Shown in pieces: positions 59,516 through 64,000 of a DNA stretch of 64,000 nucleotides; position 1 is the stretch's first letter; each line of letters opens with the position of its first letter. The notes under the pieces are model-generated. The model saw only the letters and a program-made list of their open reading frames with translations, ran no database searches and was not told the DNA's origin. Made by a program: the position numbers and the translations under genes. The DNA is from Paenibacillus sp. MMS18-CY102 (GTDB taxonomy: Bacteria > Bacillota > Bacilli > Paenibacillales > Paenibacillaceae). The stretch spans positions 62,001-126,000 of the forward strand of contig NZ_WSTC01000003.1 in assembly GCF_009789195.1 (NCBI RefSeq). The letters are read 5' to 3'.

Positions 59516-60658
59516 CTATCCTTCAATAACAAGCTCCCGTTGTCCAGCATCAGGCACCGCGAAGCTTAACAGCCTTTGCCCCTCTTCAACCAACTCGATT
59601 GTTTCCTGTTCGGAAAGCGGCTTAAAAAGCTCAATAACTAGCGTCGCCTTCTGTTTTCCCCGCTCGATTCGCCATAAACCGCCGACGAAGCCGCCTATCA
59701 ACACCGTGGACCGGACAATGCCATTATCGGTGATCACTCGCTTCCGGTACGCTTCGTCCATTATGCGGCTGCGATCCGCATAGGAGAGCAGCATGTTATC
59801 GAATTCGCCGAGAAACCGAATCGGCACTTCCCCATTCGCTGCAGGCCGAGGCGCATCTGGTAAGTCAAACAGTTCGCAGCCTTGCTCATCACGAAAGGTT
59901 ATGAGCTGAGGGCGAAGGGCATTCACGGCATCCGCCATTCGCGTGAGCCCCGACCATGCCTGAATATCTTTCACAGAAGCCGGACCGAAGGCTGCCAAAT
60001 AACGCTGTACGATGGCATGTGCGTCAGGACACGCTGCAAGCGGCTCGCCGAGCCAAGCTTCAGCCGTCGTATGCACTGCTTGCCCGCTCATGCCCCATAG
60101 GCCGCGCGGTGGCATTTGGACGAGCGGCAAGCTAGCCCGAACAGCTGCCGACAGCGCGGCCGGATCACGATCCGGCCACCGTAACTGCAACCGTTTCCCC
60201 AATGCGGCGAGGGTTTGCGGCTCATCCTCTACCAACTCACGCGCCACCGCGGCTACCTCTTGTAGATCCAGGCCGGCAAGACGCTTGCCGAACGCTCCTT
60301 GCAAGCCCCGTTCATGCACCGTTTGCCCCCACGGCCTCAATTCCAGGCAGTCCTTGGCGGAAACCAAATGCAAAGTCGATCGCATGAGCGCAAGCCTTAC
60401 AGCAGAACGGTTCTCAATCAGAAGGGACAGCTCTTCCGGACGAAACGCTTCAAGCCGCGCCCATAGCGCATAATAAGGCGCGTGCGGCGACTGCGCCTGC
60501 AGCCCGACCAGCTGTTCGATTGCTTCAAGCGGTGAAAGCTTCACGCGATGAAGCAGCATTTGCCGCGCGAGCAGCGCCCGGTTTAATGCTCTGGTTCCCA
60601 TGACTGCCGATTCTGCCGCTCCACTATCCATGCTTGCCTTCGTTCGATCCGTGCGCAT
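59516..60658 (-). CDS. AlkZ-like winged-helix DNA glycosylase
   Basis: The 380-residue protein belongs to the HTH_42/AlkZ family. It has the QxQ catalytic motif in LVGLQAQSPHAPYYALW, RSAVRLALMRSTLHLVSAKD, and a C-terminal part with FLGEFDNMLLSYADRSRI and VLIGGFVGGLWRIERGKQ. Family members unhook DNA crosslinks or excise alkylated bases, often next to DNA-damaging antibiotic clusters. GGAGGG fixes the ATG at 60658, within the end of the WG-repeat gene (35-nt overlap). Confidence 0.88.
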   Translation of the reverse strand: MRTDRTKASMDSGAAESAVMGTRALNRALLARQMLLHRVKLSPLEAIEQLVGLQAQSPHAPYYALWARLEAFRPEELSLLIENRSAVRLALMRSTLHLVSAKDCLELRPWGQTVHERGLQGAFGKRLAGLDLQEVAAVARELVEDEPQTLAALGKRLQLRWPDRDPAALSAAVRASLPLVQMPPRGLWGMSGQAVHTTAEAWLGEPLAACPDAHAIVQRYLAAFGPASVKDIQAWSGLTRMADAVNALRPQLITFRDEQGCELFDLPDAPRPAANGEVPIRFLGEFDNMLLSYADRSRIMDEAYRKRVITDNGIVRSTVLIGGFVGGLWRIERGKQKATLVIELFKPLSEQETIELVEEGQRLLSFAVPDAGQRELVIEG

Positions 60659-61764
60659 GCGTGTTGCCCTCCTTCCACACGATTGCCCCGCTTCGGTCGA
60701 TATACCCCGTCACATAGTTACTTGATTGAGGGATACGCACATACACCACCGCCAGATCGCCTGAGAAGGAATCCGCCCATTCGAATTGCGATTTGATAAC
60801 GAAGGCACCAGATTTATTAATATAACCATAGGTTTGCCCTCTGCTTGCGGGAGCCAGCCCGCCTGAGAAAGTGCCGCCTGCTTTAATCGTTTGAATCACC
60901 TTCTTGCCCGCCTTGTTAATATAGAAGGTCACCCCGTTGCGTTCAACGAATGCCAGCCCTTCCGAAAAAGGCTGCGCCATCGTGAACTGAGGCGGCAGTA
61001 TGTATCGGCCTTTTTTATCAATATATCCGTATTTGCCATTCACGCTCACGGCAGCCACGCCATCGGAGAACCCACTAACATAATCAAAACGCGGCGAAAT
61101 AGCTAGCTTTCCTGAAGTATCGATAAATCCGTATTTGCCTCCCACAGTCAAGCTAACGGCAGCCATGCCATCGGCGAAATCGGCAGTTTGGCTGTACCGA
61201 TACGGTGTAATAAGCTCGCCTTTCGTATTGATAAAGCCAGAAGCTTTGCCCAGATTGACGCGAGCGAAGCCTTCGGAGAAGTGAAATGCCCTGTGGTAGA
61301 TCGGTTGAATGACTATCTTCCCTCGGCTGTCAATATAGCCATACCGAGTAACGGCGGTTCCGTCACTTGCTTTAACTGCCGCTATATACATCGCTAATCC
61401 GTTAGACATAATGCCGCATTTGCCAGACTCGCATTCGAACAGCTTCTCGCCCTTTGGGCTAAAGTAAATTTGCTTCTTGGCTGCGCGATCTTCCGCATAG
61501 ACCGCGCCTCCTGGCTGAGCGGAATTGCCAAGGCTATCGTAGATTGGCTCGATGACAACCTCGCCTTTGCCGTTAATAAATCCGTACTTGCCATTTTCCT
61601 CGATGTAATACAACTGATTGCCCGACGAGGTCTCGGCAATCGCTGTCGCCGTCACTGTTGCTGCTGTGGCCGCGTTCGCCCTCTGCTGGCTGTCGCCCAT
61701 CCCGGCAAGCCCGAACACCATAGCACGCCAATGCTAAAATTGTACCTGCTTTTCTAAGCAACAC
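60624..61764 (-). pseudogene. Secreted WG-repeat protein, frameshifted in the signal peptide
   Basis: From about residue 38 the frame holds at least seven WG repeats (GKYGFINGKGEVVIEPIY, RYGYIDSRGKIVIQPIYHRA, GKYGFIDTSGKLAISPRF and so on), a beta-rich repeat of unknown role. The long frame starts at ATG 61721 with only half a signal (VFGLAGMGDSQQRANAA). A GTG at 61764 with AAGGGAG gives LLRKAGTILALAC in another frame. Dropping one T near 61722 joins the two into a normal signal peptide. So it carries a one-base insertion, or the read has an error. The repeat part itself is intact. Confidence 0.75.
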
Positions 61765-61906
61765 GCTCACGCTCCCTTATTAGTTGAACTATACTCGTTT
61801 AGACGGCAATATCTTTCATTTTGTTGCCCGATCGAGTGACTCTTGCGCCAATGTGCAGCTTCGCTCGGGCAGCCCGTTGGCTGCTGCGCAGCTCCGTTCG
61901 GACGCG

Positions 61907-61927
61907 CCATTGAAGTTTGTACCATGA
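61907..61927. repeat. 21-bp palindrome family, single copy
   Basis: CCATTGAA and TACCATGA arms, with one or two worn bases in each. No gene is seen in 61765-62199 besides this and the terminator below. Confidence 0.6.
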
Positions 61928-62039
61928 TAATCGGCAGGAAAGGGACATTTCCGCCTTAATTAGCGATATTAGGCTCATTCTGGTGTAAGACTGTGCACAC
62001 ATCCATAATGCCCGCTAGAACGATCTTCATTTCAATGTA

Positions 62040-62080
62040 AACAAAAGAGATGATCCCTGTCTAGATACAGGAATCATCTC
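62040..62080 (-). terminator. Terminator of the metalloprotease operon
   Basis: GAGATGAT with CCTGT pairs with ACAGG and ATCATCTC (one mismatch) around CTAGAT; on minus it is followed by TTTTGTTT. It lies 120 nt beyond the last gene. Confidence 0.8.
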
Positions 62081-62199
62081 AACAATGTTGCTCGACACCT
62101 TTTCAAATTGTCCTTGACTAATAAGTCCGGTTTACTGCTTCGTAAAGGAATAATCCATCGAACTATATCTAAATTTCCAATTTATTAACCATGATATAT

Positions 62200-62733
62200 T
62201 TACTCATTATTTTTTTTGAATGGATCTTTTTCATTCAACTTTGCTTCTTTAAACTCCGCCTTTATCTTCCTCTCATTTTCTTCATCATTGATTAGTATCG
62301 TTCCATAAATCGGAACTACAGTAATCTGACCTGTTTTTGTATCAGTCCTGGATACAAATAAATATTTTTTGTTTTCAGCTAAATAATCCGCACCTTCGAA
62401 TTTAAACAAAGCTTTCTTTTCATTGTCATAAGCAACTCTATGGGATATCTCAATATCTCCTTCTAGATTCCCTTTAATATTTTCGTGCACTGTAACAGTG
62501 TAGGTAGAATACGGGCTAACTTGATCCTTATCTTCCTTTTGCTTCTTATTTACAGTCCCTACAAAAACATTCTCTGCCCAACCTACTAACATCTCTTTAT
62601 TATTCACATCAAAAGCATATTGAGCACTAGAAACAATTACATTGTCAGGCTTGTAAACATTATCATAGATTACGTAAGAACCTCCTACCAAACATAGTGC
62701 TCCCACTATAGCAAATATCACCTTTTTTTTCAT
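62200..62733 (-). CDS. Membrane-anchored protein next to the matrixin-like protease
   Basis: The 177-residue product has an N-terminal hydrophobic anchor or signal (VIFAIVGALCLVGGSYVIYD) and an outer domain (VGWAENVFVGTVNKKQKED, YTVTVHENIKGNLEGDIEIS, FEGADYLAENKKYLFVSRTD). It ends in a charged tail. AGGAGGG favours ATG 62733. The gap to the protease gene is 17 nt, so both share an operon. It might inhibit, anchor or receive the protease; no family is recognised. Confidence 0.7.
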   Translation of the reverse strand: MKKKVIFAIVGALCLVGGSYVIYDNVYKPDNVIVSSAQYAFDVNNKEMLVGWAENVFVGTVNKKQKEDKDQVSPYSTYTVTVHENIKGNLEGDIEISHRVAYDNEKKALFKFEGADYLAENKKYLFVSRTDTKTGQITVVPIYGTILINDEENERKIKAEFKEAKLNEKDPFKKNNE

Positions 62734-62750
62734 TATCATAGTCCCTCCTA

Positions 62751-63266
62751 TTATGAATGTATGTTGTTATAATCATCTTTTTCATGATTTTTAATAGTCG
62801 TTTCTGAGGTAGCAGCATAGTACATAATATTTGTATTATAAGCAGCTCCTTCATGGTCGCCAATCCCTAGAGCGTGTCCAAGTTCATGCATCGCGGTATT
62901 TTGGTTATGAGCTGCCGTTCTGTAAGAAGCATCCATATAGAATGTGTTGAACTCTAGTTCGTCGGCACCTATAGAATTTATATATTGAGCTGTGAATGGC
63001 TCATCTGACTCTTCACTAATATCACTAATAGTCAAATCTTCAATTGACCAAACAGTGTCGGGTGCAATAACCACTTTATTCAAAGCATTCCAAGCAGTTA
63101 CTGCTGAACTCCAAGCTGTAGAATACTTTGTCGATCCCCCCCAACGAATTTCACTCGAATCAACCGCGGAGTACCCTAGTTCATGCACAGTAGCAGCACT
63201 TACTGTAGATGGAATCGTAAGTGCAGCAACCACGATGAGTGTTGATAACTTCTTTAGCTTCTTCAC
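62751..63266 (-). CDS. Secreted matrixin-like zinc metalloprotease
   Basis: The 171-residue precursor has a Sec signal (LKKLSTLIVVAALTIPSTVS, cleavage after SAA) and a small metzincin domain with the full HEXXHXXGXXH motif in AMHELGHALGIGDH near residue 125 and a Met-turn NIMYYA. The N-terminal RWGGSTKYSTAWSSAVTAWN fits the matrixin pattern. GGAGG before GTG 63266 sets the start. There is no propeptide Cys switch. Base composition is more AT-rich than the genes to the left, which hints at transfer. Confidence 0.9.
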   Translation of the reverse strand: MKKLKKLSTLIVVAALTIPSTVSAATVHELGYSAVDSSEIRWGGSTKYSTAWSSAVTAWNALNKVVIAPDTVWSIEDLTISDISEESDEPFTAQYINSIGADELEFNTFYMDASYRTAAHNQNTAMHELGHALGIGDHEGAAYNTNIMYYAATSETTIKNHEKDDYNNIHS

Positions 63267-63898
63267 AAATAAAACCTCCATTTTAGTTATTTCACATGAT
63301 CTACTCATTCATATCATGCTTCTCCATAGCATACACAGAATTGAAAAATAATTAAATTTTTATATTTTTTAACATTTCAATAGATATTTTGCTCGAATTC
63401 ATCCCCACTTGATGCTCTGCGGAGTCGCGATCATCGGCGCAAATGATCAGTGCGTCCCTAGCTGCATAGTGAGCTCCCCACCCTGATAAGCATCGACCAT
63501 GAACAACCTTTGCTCCGCGTTCCGTCCGATTGTTTACCATTATGGGACTACTATCTACTTTTTCAAATAAATGATAAACTCATACCGAATAGATCTTACA
63601 CAAAAAAACCACTTCCCGGCAAGCCGGAAATCAGATTATCATTGAATACCGCTGCGAATAGATGCACATGTGGCTTGGTCTTGCTGCCGCTCACGTAACT
63701 TCGAACATTTGCCCAAAAGCGTACGTATTGGTATTCGATTTGCGAGCCGATGCAATAATTGATGTTTTCATCGGTAATCGCCGATCGTCGCAACCTTAAT
63801 TTTAAGCCACTGATTAGCCCCTATGGTGTAAATTGCAAACTTCCCCCCATTCATCCATACAAAGAGCAGCACTAAAGTGATTAGGGTTCTTAATAGCA
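63267..63898. other. Region without a convincing gene
   Basis: Two short minus frames (63352-63540, 62 codons; 63596-63793, 65 codons) have no good ribosome site and no recognised family. They could be remnants of decayed genes. A partial palindrome-family arm (GGTGTAAATTGCAA) lies near 63824. Confidence 0.4.
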
Positions 63899-63919
63899 TC
63901 ATTGTACAAACTGCAATGG
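63899..63919. repeat. 21-bp palindrome family, copy near right edge
   Basis: TCATTGTA and TGCAATGG arms, close to consensus. Confidence 0.8.
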
Positions 63920-63967
63920 GGCTACCTAGTTAGTTAGGTTGGGATCGGTTCCTCTTTTTATCTGCAC

Positions 63968-63995
63968 AAAAAATAGCTCCCTGCCATGAGGGAGC
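63968..63995 (-). terminator. Terminator of a gene right of the window
   Basis: On minus GCTCCCT pairs with AGGGAGC (63976-63995), followed by ATTTTTT. It should end a minus-strand gene beyond 64000. Confidence 0.8.
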
Positions 63996-64000
63996 CATCG

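Noticed and set aside
63352-63793. Two short minus frames of 62 and 65 codons as genes
   Set aside because: No ribosome sites, no recognised family and poor coding pattern; described as a region without a convincing gene.

Overview
The window looks like chromosome from a spore-forming Bacillota of the Paenibacillus type. This is inferred from near-universal GGAGG-type ribosome sites, separate AdaA and AdaB repair proteins, many one-component regulators, a short pyruvate kinase and moderately GC-rich housekeeping genes. No rRNA, tRNA, CRISPR array, integrase or insertion sequence was recognised.

Region 1 (1-20521, minus strand) is an extracellular contractile injection system (eCIS). One sigma-A-like promoter precedes, in transcription order: an AAA+ ATPase, a DUF4255 cap/terminator protein, a carboxypeptidase-regulatory-like protein, sheath, tube, a gp41-like Cys-pair protein, a small DUF6760-like protein, a second tube protein, an 867-residue low-complexity protein, a CIS-tube/LysM protein, gpD, gpV, PAAR tip, gp25, two gpJ-type baseplate proteins, and a TIGR02242-type tail protein cut by the window edge. 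The spike is split into gpD and gpV. No capsid, portal, terminase or lysis gene is present.

Region 2 (20.6-32.6 kb) is metabolic and regulatory: a membrane-anchored multicopper oxidase, pyruvate kinase with a divergent AraC regulator, a lactonase-fold hydrolase with its MarR repressor, a CPYC flavoprotein, MerR/TipAS and AraC regulators, an extradiol dioxygenase with divergent HxlR regulator, and an FAH-family hydrolase. It also holds a 51-bp tandem repeat and two similar arrays of DnaA-box-like sites.

Region 3 (32.6-41.9 kb) carries an AT-rich lactococcin-972-like bacteriocin operon (secreted peptide, 7-TM protein, ABC ATPase, membrane protein), a metallophosphoesterase, an MFS exporter behind a leader-peptide/terminator attenuator, and small or low-complexity proteins.

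Region 4 (41.9-53.3 kb) has alkA divergent from adaA-adaB, a 1326-residue protein with a Gly-rich linker and a cysteine-peptidase-like C terminus, an OmpR-type two-component pair, and two tandemly duplicated BtrH_N/C39-like proteins. The -10 region of the 1326-residue gene matches that of the eCIS operon over 11 bp, so this protein is the best payload candidate in the window, by inference only.

Region 5 (53.3-64 kb) has an ECF sigma factor with DUF4179-type anti-sigma factor, a YLATT-like membrane winged-helix protein, a secreted glycan-binding-like protein, an AlkZ-like glycosylase, a frameshifted WG-repeat protein, and a secreted matrixin-like protease with a partner. A 21-bp imperfect palindrome (CCATTGYA-N5-TRCAATGG) recurs in intergenic clusters across the whole window.
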